Position numbers and translations under genes: made by a program. From Prostheceraeus crozeri (taxonomy: Eukaryota > Platyhelminthes > Polycladida > Euryleptidae), in the NCBI GenBank assembly GCA_907163375.1, contig CAJQUW010007783.1:62001-126000 (forward strand): a stretch of 64,000 bases of DNA, given 5' to 3'. Shown here piece by piece: positions 1 through 11,915 of the stretch (position 1 is the stretch's first letter; the number at the start of each line of letters is the position of its first letter). The notes beneath the pieces were generated by a model that made no database searches, was not told the DNA's origin, and saw nothing but the letters and a program-made list of their open reading frames with translations.

Positions 1-71
1 AAATGTCTGCTCAAATTGCACCATTATCAAGCAATCACCATAAAAATGAATTTCTACAACCAGATATACGA

Positions 72-222
72 TGTCTCTGTGGCACAGCGGTTATGTGATT
101 GACTTTCTGATCTTTTGGTCGTGTGTTCGTGCCCCAAGAGTGTCATTGGAAGTCGACAGGAAAGGCAGTCATCAACAGTGAAGTTACATGCCACAGTGCT
201 CCAGTTATAGTCTGATTATTGT
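72..222 (+). mobile_element. tRNA-derived SINE, family A, 3'-truncated copy
   Basis: It begins TGTCTCTGTGGCACAGCGG, a pol III A-box-like head shared with five other copies, followed by a B-box-like GTTCGTGCCCC. The family block GTCATTGGAAGTCG is present, but the 3' block ending in GACGTTAAACC is missing. Divergence from the other copies is visible, so this is an old copy. Confidence 0.7.
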
Positions 223-556
223 TTTTCTTCCTTTCTGTAGTTGTCGTCGTCCTACTAGGTAGTCATCATGATGAGCAGATTCACATGTAGATGTGCAAAT
301 CGGTTGTCTGATCAAGCAAAACCAGAGAAGATAATCCATTCATCAGTAGTCATAATCAACTTCCTGCTGCAGTTGCTTTTCATCATTACTACCACCGGAA
401 TAAAGTGTCAAAAATTGACTTGAATGTCACAAGTTGTAAGGATATTACTTTGAGAATTTTCCAACGGACAGTAAAATGGCTAGACCCGGCTAGAGTGTTG
501 GAAAAAATTCAGCGATTCAGACTGCGTAGGGCGAGTCTAGCGGCAAGTTTGGTCAA

Positions 557-770
557 GCTGTTGCTGTGGCCTTGTGGTAGAGTGTTCGCTCTGCGTCCGG
601 GAGACCTTGGGTCGAACCTTGTTACGGTCAAACCTAAGGCCTTAAAGATAGGTACACTTTGCATTCGTGCTAAACAGTCAGCACAAAAAGAATGAGAGTG
701 GGATAAATAGCAACTCGGCCATATGGAAGAAAGGCTCGGTGTCTAATGTGCTTCCGAGTATAAATGATGT
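557..770 (+). mobile_element. tRNA-derived SINE, family B
   Basis: The head CTTGTGGTAGAGTGTTCGC is an A-box and GGGTCGAACCTT a B-box. The body shared with the copy at 40548 includes GCTAAACAGTCAGCACAAAA, GAATGAGAGTGGGA, CAACTCGGCCA and GAAGAAAGGCTC, ending GAGTATAAA. The open frame across it is incidental. Confidence 0.85.
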
Positions 771-2696
771 TCATCTGTTTTTATGTGCAACTGGGGATGA
801 ACTGTGGTTTGCCCGAATTATCTTATGTACTTAATAACTGTTACTTTGTAAATATCGCAGATTCTTTTCTCAATACAATATCTACTGATTCTATAGAGGA
901 ATCAGAAACATCAGAATGCAACCACTCATGTCCTTTTCATCTAATTGGTTCATTGATGAATCTATTCGGATAACGGTTCATACAGACCTGTCAAACAATG
1001 TTGACGATGATGCTTCACAGGCGTCAATTGACTCCATATAATCATGGTCACAATGCAAGAATGAAATTGTTTTGTGTTCTCTCATGTGACATGAAAAGTC
1101 TCATTAAATGACAAAGACATTCATAATTTATAAATTCCTATTTTTTGCATCTGGATGACTGTTGCAGAATATTTCCACCTCATCAGAGCATCAACGCAGT
1201 AAAAAATATCAATCGTTGACTGATAATCGAACGAGGAATGCATAAAAATGACACATCGATTTTCAATGTAATCCTCAGGGATTAAAATCGGCTAATTTAG
1301 TCATTATTATCAGCTTGTCCTTAATACATGACTTATCATTCTGAGAAATCAAGGAAATATTTACTTCAAATGAACAAAACTCAGTAGATACCAATCAATA
1401 ACTGATGTGAACCTGCCGAAGTCATAGGCTGTTAACGAGCCAAAGCAGAAATGTGGAAATTCCATTAGGATATCATTCGACAAGCCTATTCTCCAACCAT
1501 AGGGTAAGATATCTGATAACTCTCAAGTTTGTGCAGCCGAGATCCATATCAAGCTGCAATATAAAAAGCAAGGCAAAAATTATCTTTCCCCTCGAGTGAC
1601 AGACTGTGAAACGACAATGCCATAACTGATTCCTCAGCAATAAATATCTGCTTCAGTAAATTCTTTCGCCATTAACCAAATCTCTATCTCATTGCTTTAC
1701 TTATCTCATTCCATTAAGCATTCCTAATAGAAACTTTCTTCTCTTACAAACCTCTAAGCCATCAATTCTGCATAGCTCTATGATATACATTAAGTTGCCA
1801 ACTGATTAATGGTAAAAACAGCAACTGAGATTGGGACCTCAGGCAATCACCGACAGAATCAACGTCAAAGATGATGGTTATGTTAAGACGTTTTACTCTT
1901 TTGTTCTCTCTGCTTTTCAAATGCGTTGACAGATCGATTATTGTTTTATTCGACGGAAAATCTTTCAAACATCCATGCATGAGAGGATTTCAGGATGTTG
2001 TGCACGAGGGTAGCACTCAGAATACGAATTCCTAACAGTTTCACTCATCTGGGCTTCTTATACGACCTTGATTCAAGCAGAGAAGCACTTCATTTTCATT
2101 CCTAAACTTGCCCTAGTATTAGCGAAAGAAGTTGAACATCATAAGACGCCAATCTTTCTGTCGGATTTCACTCTAGAATGCGCTGCAAAACATCCGACAA
2201 ACTTAAAAACTACTAGCGCTCAAAGTCTCTGTAGAGAGAATTCCTGTACTTATTTATTTGCGCTTAGCGGTAGAAAAAAAGGGAACAGTGTTTTGATTTA
2301 GCCACTGCACTGATGCTGGAGGGGTCACATGACTCACAGCATTGAGAGCAGGAGAGTGCGTGTTTTAATTAACGCCGAACAGGACCTGCCCATCATCAAG
2401 TGAAAGTAAAACCTCTGGCGAACTCTTTGATCAACCATTCCATTTCTCTCTGTTAAGGCAGTGCAGAATGCGTTGTCACTTCGTACAGTAGCGCTAAGGG
2501 CAATAATCCTTCAGAATTTGCTGAAATAAAGGATTCGGTGACCGCGGAGGAAGTTCTATAATAAAGTTGGGAACATGAGGAGGTCATAAGGACAGTTTAG
2601 AGTATGAGTTTTGCGCCTCAAACAAAAAAGTAGAATTGATTTTTTTTACGGTGAAAGATAGAAGATTATCTTACGAATTGAATATTATTCATTATT
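771..2696. other. No recognisable gene or repeat
   Basis: AT-rich sequence with only short open frames. I see no splice-bounded Ig exon, RNA gene or known element here. The same is true of 223-556. Confidence 0.5.
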
Positions 2697-3608
2697 CGGA
2701 CCGTACCTCTTCTGTGCTGTCATCGCATCGCTACGTCCTGTGTGTGTTCTAACACTCGTTATGTTAGATACGCTGACGACGTAACTGTACTCCACTTTAT
2801 GCGAGATGCACACGAAGACAACCTCCAACGCGAATTCGAACACATTTGCCAGTGGTCGGCTAGAGCGGGGCTTCCTCTAAACACTTCCAAATCCGTGGTG
2901 ATGGACATCGCCACCAGAACTGGTATTCGACTCGAAGAAATTGCGGGGACGTTGCAGGAACTGTCATTCCAAGCGTGACCTCTATGAAAATCCTCGGTGT
3001 CCATTTCGCAAAGGATCTTCGCTGGGATATTCACTGCAAGGAGATCTTCAAGAAGGCCTCTAAACGCATTTTTGTCCTCAGAAACCTGAAGAGAGCAGGT
3101 TGTAACGCTCAGATTTTATGGAGAGTCTACCGACAAACTATCCAATCCCTTCTCACCTACTGCCATCCTTGCTGCTGCAATATGTCCCAAAAAGGTTACA
3201 AGTTCCTTGTCAAAATAGAGAGACGAGCCTCTAGAATAATTTTCGGTACTTCCCATGGACCAGACTCAATTACTACATTGGCACGCACCAACCAAAGGTC
3301 TGGGACCCGCCTATTCCACAGTGTTATGACAACTATCAACCATCCTTTGCGTCAATTTTTCGACGAAAGGTCCCCAACTCACAGGAATTCTTCCCCCCTC
3401 AAAAAACCCAGATGCCGTACTGTCCGCTTCTCCGGCTCTTTCATCAAGTACTGCTCTACGTGTTCATAATTTCCTCTCTCCATGCTGGTTATCATGCTTC
3501 ATTCATTCATTGTCTCTTTTGTATCATGAACTGTGCATTGTTTGTAACTGTTTCATGCCTCTGTACTGCGCGCACCGCAGATGTGTGCCAATAAAGTTAT
3601 TATTATTA
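2697..3608 (+). mobile_element. 5'-truncated LINE, CR1/L2-like reverse transcriptase C-terminus
   Basis: The fragment begins within the RT palm (GPYLFCAVIASLRP) and continues through the catalytic YADD box (YVRYADDVTVLHF), the thumb segment MKILGVHFAKDLRWDIHCKE and FKKASKRIFVLRNLKRAG, to a C-terminal region with YCHPC. Frames change twice, near 2740 and 2970, and the coding end is followed by a short 3' UTR with AATAAAG and a (TTA)n tail ending at about 3608, as in CR1/L2-type LINEs that end in short microsatellites. No endonuclease domain remains. It is a dead 5'-truncated copy; the clade assignment is from motif memory only. Confidence 0.85.
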
Positions 3609-4049
3609 TGTTTTCCTGATCATTAGCTACATGCAAATACTAAGTCTTTCAAAACTGAGTATAAAATATTCTCTCGATAAATTCTTACTGGTCGAATTAA
3701 AAATAATAAATCAAATCTAAGTCAGACGAGCCTTCAATGTCCTATTGTCTGATTTTGCATAAATTTTTGTTTCATCTTCCAGTTCTCTATGCATCGAGTG
3801 AATATCACTTTGAAGACATTGATGATTGACTTTCTTCTATTCAGCTCCAAATTGTAATCACGACTCAACCAGTATTCTTGCTGTTTTTCTAATTATGGCC
3901 TCTATTGCTCAAATTGTCGCCTACTCTGGCCGCTTCAGGAATAGAAAGGAGGTAATTTCACAGACACTTAAATTCGAAATCTGTAAGATATGTTAGATGC
4001 AAATTTATGGATAGATATAGATGTTTACAGAAGGGGACTCAAACACAGA

Positions 4050-5166
4050 AAGTTAATGAACTTAACAGAATTACTTGTAGAATTATTGAAAGTTTTATTT
4101 CACTAAAAGGAATTGACGATATTCTTCACTCTATTCACGTGAATCGATGGTTGGTTTGAACTTCTTTATCAAAGGTGCCTCACGAAGGCTAATGCTGCTG
4201 TTGTCGCTTTTATAAGCCAATATGTCAACTTGTACGTGCGTGTATTCTTGTTTTGACACTGTTGCAAATGTCTAGAAGAGGATGATGTTTCTTTGCGCTG
4301 TATGCTCTTTTACTCTGATATGCAATGTTCTCACAGTAATGCCGATATACAACTGTTCGCACTGTATTTAGGGTTCTTAAGACATGTTACACAGTTCTTG
4401 AGGCGTGTTACTGTGAAAATCACTTTTATCTTGAAGCAAATTTCTCTTTTAATTGAACATGAGACATGCTGACATTTAGTTTCGAATTTAGTTTGGTTCT
4501 TTAATGCGTTTCTCAGAGTACGTGTTTCTCAAACCTTCTTGGCGGAAAATTTTCTTTTTCTGGTAATTCACTCTTTCTGATATGAATGATAATTTCAGAT
4601 GCCACTGTCTTTGTTGTGTCTTGAATGATAATTTCAGATGCCACTGTCTTTGTTGTGTCTTTTCTTCTGTCTCAGCTTTATCTTCTTGGGTCTTCTGAAG
4701 ATCGAATGAATGTTTGTAGGAAATCGTTGACTTTTAAAGTTTCTTCAAATGCTTTAAGTGATATTTACTGCTCTTGGATTTGAGCAGTGAGATATGATAC
4801 GATCTCTTTCGTTTTTTACAGCTGCCATCTTCGTTGAGATTAACATATCTGATTTGAAATTGATGAAAATGTCTTTCTTGGCTGACTTATCATAAAGGTC
4901 GAACGAATTCAACATCATCACTTTCAGTTGTAATTGTAAGTTCAAATAGACTCAAATGATTTCCGTTTTTTTCGGAGCTCGACCTCAAATTTTATGTTTG
5001 GATTTTGAGAATTGAGAAGGTCATGGAATTCTTTTGCAGTAGATTCACCTTTTGTCAGCGCGAAGCAGTCGTCTACATATCCCTTGAAAGTCAAGATAGT
5101 ATAAAGTGATAGAAGTGCTTGTCTTTCGATTTCATCCATAAATCCAACATATGTTACAGATTTCAA
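4050..5166 (-). mobile_element. Penelope-like element: RT thumb region plus GIY-YIG endonuclease, broken
   Basis: The minus strand from 5166 reads MDEIERQALLSLYTI, then the catalytic box GYVDDCFAL and NSQNPNIKFEVEL, typical of PLE reverse transcriptase. A linker region (about 4945-4600) follows, then a GIY-YIG nuclease remnant with LYIGITVRTLHIRVKEH near 4340-4270 and the C-terminal block REAPLIKKFKPTIDSRE near 4190. RT followed by GIY-YIG is the diagnostic domain order of Penelope-like elements. The copy is truncated at its 5' end and has several breaks. A 39-bp in-phase tandem duplication lies in the linker. Confidence 0.8.
4583..4660. repeat. Perfect 39-bp tandem duplication in the PLE linker
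   Basis: The unit beginning TGAATGATAATTTCAGATGC occurs twice head to tail (4583-4621 and 4622-4660) without a mismatch. It is a multiple of three, so the duplication alone would add 13 residues. The identity suggests it arose much later than the element decayed. Confidence 0.95.
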
Positions 5167-7150
5167 ATTTTAAGTGTTTGTAAAATTACCTCCTTTCTGA
5201 GTAGGCGATGATGTGAACAATACAAGTTATAATTACAAAAACAGCAAGTCTTTTTTAATTGTCATAAAATAGAATAGAATAGATATCTATTTTTCAAAAC
5301 AACATGCTGTTCAAAGAAAATACAAAATTTCATATAATACTTTGATCTTTTCGCTGCAGCGACTTTAGTTCTGATTAAATACTGAAAAGTGTTCTTTTCT
5401 TTTCGGAAGAATCTCCCTTTGAATGAGTAATAATCGCGTCTTTTCATACCTTTGATTAGTAGCAACGTCTCTTAAAAGGGCCACCAGTACTGGTTGTGTA
5501 TCAACAAAGCTACAAACAAATACGAAAAGTCTTACTTCATTAGATGGTTCATATTGTAAACCATTGACCGCATACTTCGTCTCTCAGCTTATTTTAACAA
5601 ACTTTTGTTTTATAAACCTGATAATAATCTTCACTTGGCAAAAAATGTGCACATTCGTTTCGGAATTACATTGAATAGAAGCCACGTTTTAATATTTATT
5701 CTTTATGAATTGCTTTAGGACGTGAAATCGAGATGGGATTAGTTCGCAGTCTCCGGAAGCAGTGAGAAAATCCGTCTACAATCATTTGTATTTACTCAAC
5801 GACATGGATCGCTCATCTGAAAGATTCTGTGCTGAGAAGGTCGTCCTTTACGTCACTGTTTTTACAGATCTTGACACGAAAATGGTATCAGGTTGTTTTC
5901 CTTTTGAATGACAAATTCTGGATCAACATTTCCACAAATTTGACTTGCTCAGCAACTTACAATTGACTGCTGTTTGACAAGTAAAACAAGAAATTATTCT
6001 TGAGTGCAGATTTTGTGAAGTCAAATTTACTTCTTAACTTTTTATCTTAATCTGGATAATAGTAGATATGAAAACTATTATTCTTTGCGAAGAATGAAAT
6101 GAATAAGTTGAATCGAAATTACTATTTTTTGTTAAGCGGATGGAATCAACTGACTAATGGCTCATTAAAGTTTTATTCAAACTGCAGCACGACATCTCTA
6201 TGTCTCGCATCGATGGATTTTATAAATAGTTTGATAGATAATGGATATGAGGTAGACAATATTCTTTTATAGCAGTTTCAGACGACCGACGAGATATTTT
6301 CCGTTCAATGAAAAGCTCTTGCTACTGTACTTCGGATGTTTTATTCCTGAAAACAACATCATTATTCAATTTGTTAGTTTTGTTATTTTATCTTTAGTAC
6401 CAAAAATAGAAACTGTATTAAACTCTACAAATATTTTGATTTTCACAATTAGGAAGTGTGAAAAACGAACAATTAACTTACAAGTTTCAGATTCTTTCGA
6501 TGCCAAGCTTGCTCGTGAAACTTATCACCAAGTCATCTTAATATATTGATAAGTATCCCACAAGAACATTTGTCTAATATGTTATTTCTGTCTATAAAGT
6601 TATGGAATCAAAATTCTGAACTTGTAGAAACCGGGCGACCTTGCAGAAACACTGTTGGAGAGTGAATTGTTAGTGACTGATTATTAGTTCCATAGAAAGC
6701 TGTTATCTGAAGTTCTATGGTTAGTCAAGTGGTATATTTTTAGTATGATGCGCATGACCTTTCCATTCCAACTTCGTGCTGAATATCACTGAAGTTTGCC
6801 TTGCGTTGCTCATAATTGCGCCGCTAGTTAACTTCCTTAATCAATTGATCAAGAATTTCAATCAGCAAGTTAGTGAAATTCAAACGAGCATTCATTAAAT
6901 ATCATTTTAAACACACTACTGGCAAATCACCCAAGATAATGTGTCTGCAATAATTAATAAATGCTGCATTTTGAAAACTCAATGTAAAAAGAATAATTAA
7001 ATATTGAGTTACATGTTCAGTAAAAATACAAATGATACAAAAAATATTTATTGTAATGATTTTGTCATTTTGTTCGTCTGTATCACTATTTCATCATCAT
7101 CTGTTCATTTAATTCATTCATGCATAAAACTGCACATTCATTGATCTTTG
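5167..7150. other. Nothing recognised; possible older PLE remains
   Basis: This follows the 5' break of the minus-strand PLE. No further RT motifs were found upstream of the YVDD box. The region 3609-4049, on the other side of that PLE, is also empty. Confidence 0.4.
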
Positions 7151-7497
7151 TTGTTGTCACTAATGATGATGCGTGTATGACGCACTGAAATCGGTATGAA
7201 ATACAATGATGAAATGATATTTATTGTCATTGCTCATTGCTCTCATTTGTATAGATAGCCGAAGCAATGGTGATGAAGACAAATGAGGAGCTCCTCAATA
7301 AGCAAGACCAAGGACTAGCAATGATGTAGAAAGACATCTTCTTGTTTTTGTTATTTAGTACCAGCATCTCTTGGTATTTAAGTTTGATTTCTCTATTGTA
7401 TCTATATATCAAGCTCATTAATAGATATTCGTATAATCATTGAACTAGGATTTGAATTTAGAATCAAGTCAGCTTGTAATATAATTTCATAAGTTTT

Positions 7498-7534
7498 CCC
7501 TGAAGATGGATGCTGTGGACATCCGAAGCGCTGG
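7498..7534 (+). ncRNA. Hammerhead-like motif, weak helix I
   Basis: The canonical core CTGAAGA (7500-7506) is followed by one extra T, helix II GGATG/CATCC (7508-7512 with 7520-7524), GAA (7525-7527), a G-C pair around a CG loop (7528-7531) and T7532. Helix I is only CC/GG. The normally conserved A15.1-U16.1 is replaced by G-C. A second degenerate relative lies at about 7155-7195 (stem TGCGT/ACGCA followed by GAAATCGGTA). They resemble the other PLE-linked motifs in this window but are probably decayed. Confidence 0.4.
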
Positions 7535-10477
7535 CTGTGCAATAATAAAATAGTTTGCAAGAAGTGCATTTAAGTTTTCAAACAAAGAAACAAAATCAGT
7601 TAATCGGAAATTAGAGAAACATTATGCTGATCTTAATTATATTGACTGTGACATTTTATTTAATAATTCCTTCTTATCAGATTTATAATAATAAATGTAA
7701 GTATTCCTCTCCATTTTCAACTTTTAATACAATAAAAATGAATGAATTAGCATAAATTGACAAAGAAGTATTGCTATGATCTCATACAATTGAGAGATTT
7801 AAAAAATTGCCTTTATATTAATTGAATTCGAAGACATTCGATAAAAGTAGAATATTCCTGTCAAATCCTATCCTCATCCAGAGTACCTCCTCGGAATGTC
7901 TTGAAGCCGTTACATGACCCACTGATTTTCATTCGCTATGTGACTGATCAAGGCAATTTGGTTTATAGCTCAGTTCGAATTCAATCAGATAAAAAAAAGC
8001 TTCACTTACGCCGAACGACTTTTACTCTGTACCGAGTGATTGCTATGTCGCCATTAATTTCAGCCGTTACATTGTTGGCTGATTTGATTCCATACCAAAG
8101 TCGTATTTCTGTTGTGTGCACGGCGCTGACCTGGTTCGCACCATTTGTGATAGGAGACGTGTTTTGAAAGATAAGAAGTTCCTTCATCCTTCTGCGTTAT
8201 TGATGACGGGAATGTAGCGGAAAAGAAGAAGAAAACAGTGTCAAAATCGCTATTTTCTGAAATGACTCTCATCAATCATTGTCTTTGTTTTCATTGAGGA
8301 TGATCTGGGTGAAATGGTCACATTATCAACTGTCCTGCATTTATTGTGTAGAAAACATTGGCAACGAAGTTTTCCAAAATGTTTTGGATGATGGCGTTTG
8401 TTTGTAATTCGTCTCTGGCTGCGCTTGAGAATGGTAATTGTTCTCATCCGTTGATCCTAATTGTTAATTCCCGACAGCTACTGTTGTGAATCTGTGTCAG
8501 AAACGGAAACTGAGAAGATTTTGTCAGGCATGACAATTTTTATCACTACGTTGGTCATTTCCGACGGAGAAAGCGGCAGATGTGTGAAAGATCATTCGAA
8601 GCATCAGCGAAAATTAGAAATGACATCAAATATCGTTCAGCCGTGCGTCTGAATGAATTGCGATAAAATGTGCCGAATTATTCCATATTTTGATAATTGT
8701 ATTGTTTCATCAAGACTAGACTTGGATGTGCATTGGACTGGATTGGATGCTTGCAGAAATATGCGGATACAGATTGGATTACATGATGAGGTTGCGGGCT
8801 TTTGGATTGCCACTGACACATCACTGTTGCCTTTAATGTCTTTTATCAGGAACCCAGCACTGTTGGGCCTTGGTGTGAGGCCGCCGAACCCATTCAGACC
8901 CAGCAATAAAATACATTATTTTGGAGCATTTTAGAGTAGGTGGCCACTTATAAGCATTTTATTTCAGTTTATATCAGGTTTGAATCCGGGTCCAGATCGT
9001 CCGAGTCCTCAACAAAGACGCAAAAGATCTGAACAGTGCAGAATTTCTGCTCTAATTTTCATTAATTCTACTTTTACTTAAAAAGCATGGGCCTACTGGT
9101 GTACTATTTTCAGCTATCTCAGAAGCCAGAAGAGATTGAAGAGAGGTTGAGTGGCTCTTTCAGCTCTTAGTTTTGGGTTTCAAAATGATCTAATCAATAT
9201 AGAGGTATATGCGATTGTAGTGTTATGATAGGCCTACAGCATTTCACAAGAACTTCTTAAGTATTACGTATGTAAGCTTCATCATTGATATTCATTTGTA
9301 ATAACGTATTCAAATAATGTCTCATGATGTAAATGATGTAGCTATAATCAGAAAATTAGATCTGGAAATCAACTAAAATCTCTACTATTTGTCGCATTTA
9401 ATGATACATAACTAAGAATACATCGAATTTGGAAAAGTCGCGCGACTAACTTTGAGATCGCACGATAAATCGTGCAAATTTTAGAAAGTCGATATTAATC
9501 TACTGAATTGAGCATCACAGGAAAAGTGAATGTTGATTATTTTGAGTTTCTTTCAGGATTTAGGATTCATTTGATTCTAACGGATGCATTCTGATGGAAT
9601 TGAATTTTCCTGCACAAGTCCACTCGAACATAGTATTCATAATTAATTGGTCTTGTGCTCACAGCATTCGATGTTGTTGATGTTTGTCTCATCTGGGCGC
9701 TGCCTTCTATGAAACTTTGAGGACAACGAGGAAGAAAGTTTTCTAAGGCGGCTTTTGTCACTTGTCGCTGCGTTTGATCTTCTGATGTTCATTGATGACC
9801 TTAAGGTATCTTCCTACTTTTTGCTTCCTATCTCCATCTGTCCTAACGTCCACTTCCTCTATTCAGCATCAACACAGCCATTTTCAGGACAAGCGTCGAT
9901 AGAGAGTGAGTTGCTGTCTGAGTTAGAAAGGTGTGTGTCACACTAGTGTGGCCCCATGCGATAGACAATGCCCAAATCTTTGTCAGATATTAGCAGATGA
10001 GTGGAGGTCTGCTTCCCGGTTCTCTCTTTGTTTCATGTTTCAGCTGAATCGGCTCCATTACGAGAGTGTTGCATGATTTGATGAGGTCAAAATCATGTGG
10101 GAAAATGCTTTCAAATCCAAAAAAATGACTGAGTTGGCGTTAAATTGGGATTGATTATTTTGACATTTACTTATGAATCACGTACTCATAGTTATTTAAG
10201 CGCTTGTTTCAATTAATTACAATGAACAGTTGTTGATTTTGCAGCTGTTGGATTGCAAAAGTTCTATTTTAGAAAGACAATCAGAAATGTGTTTCTCTCT
10301 CAGTGCAACGATAGCCAGTTTATACTTCCATCATCATGAGACGAAATGGAAACAGAAAAGCAAGGCAAGAGATTAACACGTAAAAGTTCAATTTGATTTG
10401 CAACTAGGTTTGCTAACTAGATGATAACTGCAGAATTTATGTCGAACTCATGGTGAAGATTTATGCGTGACTAAGGT
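7535..10477. other. Nothing firmly recognised
   Basis: The only protein-like trace is GLNPGPDRPSPQQRR near 8975-9020. It recalls the NPGP of 2A-like peptides at the start of some LINE ORFs but lacks the preceding consensus. Confidence 0.4.
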
Positions 10478-10602
10478 AGTCTCCGTGGCACAGTGGCTAA
10501 GTGCTTGGCCTAATGATCTTCTGGTCCAGGTGAAAGTCTGACTATGTCAGCACCGTCCAAGCCTCCAGTATGGGGAGTAGTGACGTCAAACCATTGATGA
10601 AT
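10478..10602 (+). mobile_element. tRNA-derived SINE, family A, internally deleted
   Basis: The head TCTCCGTGGCACAGTGGC and the tail CACCGTCCAAGCCTCCAG ... GTGACGTCAAACC match the family. The central part with the B box and the GTCATTGGAAGTCG block is absent, so this is an internal deletion or a recombined copy. Confidence 0.8.
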
Positions 10603-10611
10603 GAACGTTTG

Positions 10612-10749
10612 ATTTGATTTGAATGTTTCTTTCTTTGTTGTTGCTTATTGATATGTACAAAATTTATGTTTATGTTATTATGTAATAAGCCTCACCATTC
10701 TCAATATTGGGGTATTTATTCAATAAACGTTTTATTATTATTATTATAA
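10612..10749 (+). mobile_element. LINE 3' tail fragment with (TTA)n end
   Basis: An AT-rich 3' UTR-like stretch ends CAATAAACGTTTTATTATTA plus further TTA units, the same kind of end as the LINE at 3608. It directly follows a SINE copy, so it may be the SINE's own tail or the tip of a separate LINE insertion. Confidence 0.45.
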
Positions 10750-11367
10750 GAAAATATTATTTACAAATATTCTTTGATAACTTGCAGTTTACCTTTAGTA
10801 ATATTCTTAATAGTATAACAATAACGAAGATCATTTATGATTAACTTACTCGTAGCCGTTACAGTTTCTCAACGTTAAAAGGGTCAGTTGGCTCTCTATT
10901 AACTGTAGACCCGCCGATTGTGCTTCACGCAGATCTGTAGACAATTACTTGTGCACGTTTTCTTCGGTCGTTCTATTAGTCCTCTGCATTCTAATTCAAA
11001 CATAAAATATTTATTTGTTTGGTCGCTATCGTCCTTTTCTCATGTGTTTGCTCCTGTAATGTGCCTCAATCATTCTAACCAGTATACATGATTAGCATTC
11101 ACTGACCTAGAGTGCACTGCATGTTCACCATTTAATGGAAGGACGCGATGAAAGTCGACATTATCACCTCTGAATTGAAAATAGCACCATAAATCTCCCG
11201 TAGAATAACATCATGCCAGTGTCATCCACACCTTGGTGAGGCTGGTAGTAGAGGTTTGAAGCTCAAGCTTCCCAACTTCGTCAGGTTTTTGAAATCTGAT
11301 TTCACGGACTCACTTGTAGATTTATTCAGAAGTCAATGGACGCTGTATGAAAAGCCACTCTAAGACT

Positions 11368-11450
11368 CGGCAACGCATCTTTCACAGAGGTCGCAGGAAC
11401 AGACGTACGTCGTATTCCTGTGGCCTGCCTCAGTGAAAGATGCATTGCCG
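11368..11450. repeat. Short inverted repeat at the 5' edge of a PLE fragment
   Basis: CGGCAACGCATCTTTCAC at 11368 is matched inverted by GTGAAAGATGCATTGCCG at 11433-11450, one mismatch in 18 bp, with further partial pairing toward the loop. The right arm overlaps the first codons of the GIY-YIG fragment. A small inversion-duplication during target-primed integration would explain it. Confidence 0.75.
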
Positions 11451-11915
11451 ATGTCTGTGAGTTTCAAAGTGATCTACAAGTACACTTGTAACTATGGAGA
11501 TAGTTACATTGGCAGAACTCGTAGGCATTTGGCGACGCGAATCAAAGAACATGTACCACTTTGGGTAACACGACGAACGGAGAATGCTTTGACGTCTGTG
11601 ACTCGTCATTTAGTTGATTGTTCCTTGGCTCAATGTGACTTAGTAGATCATAGAAGTAGGTTTGTCATTTTATCACGTGGACGATCGAAGAGCCTTTTGT
11701 CCATACTTCAGGCATTGTTCATCAAGAGACAAAAGCCGATTTTATGTCCACAGAAAGACTGTTGCGGCTATCACTGCCGTGGTGATCATGTAAATTGTAC
11801 TCACTTGTCATCAGTTTTTCAACTTTGTCGTTCATTCATTTCAGTATCTGGGTCCACCTTGGAAAGACCAGACGAAAGGTCTTGGTGTAATTTTATATTT
11901 CTTTGTACTTCTTAA
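11433..11915 (+). mobile_element. Penelope-like element GIY-YIG endonuclease fragment
   Basis: The 160-codon open frame contains VIYKYTCNYGDSYIGRTRRH, the YxYxC ... YIG core of PLE-type GIY-YIG nucleases, followed by LATRIKEHVP, SVTRHLVDCSLAQC and LQALFIKRQKPIL. These are the conserved Arg, Lys-Glu-His, His-Cys and ExxxIxxxKP-like segments. The N-terminal start is arbitrary because the fragment is cut at the 5' side. About 1.1 kb downstream is a complete-looking hammerhead motif (13036-13088), which could belong to the same insertion. The tail beyond residue 110 is not recognised. Confidence 0.8.

Noticed and set aside
8960-9060. GLNPGPDRP as a 2A-like peptide of a LINE ORF
   Set aside because: The upstream D(V/I)ExNPGP consensus is missing and no LINE domain follows.
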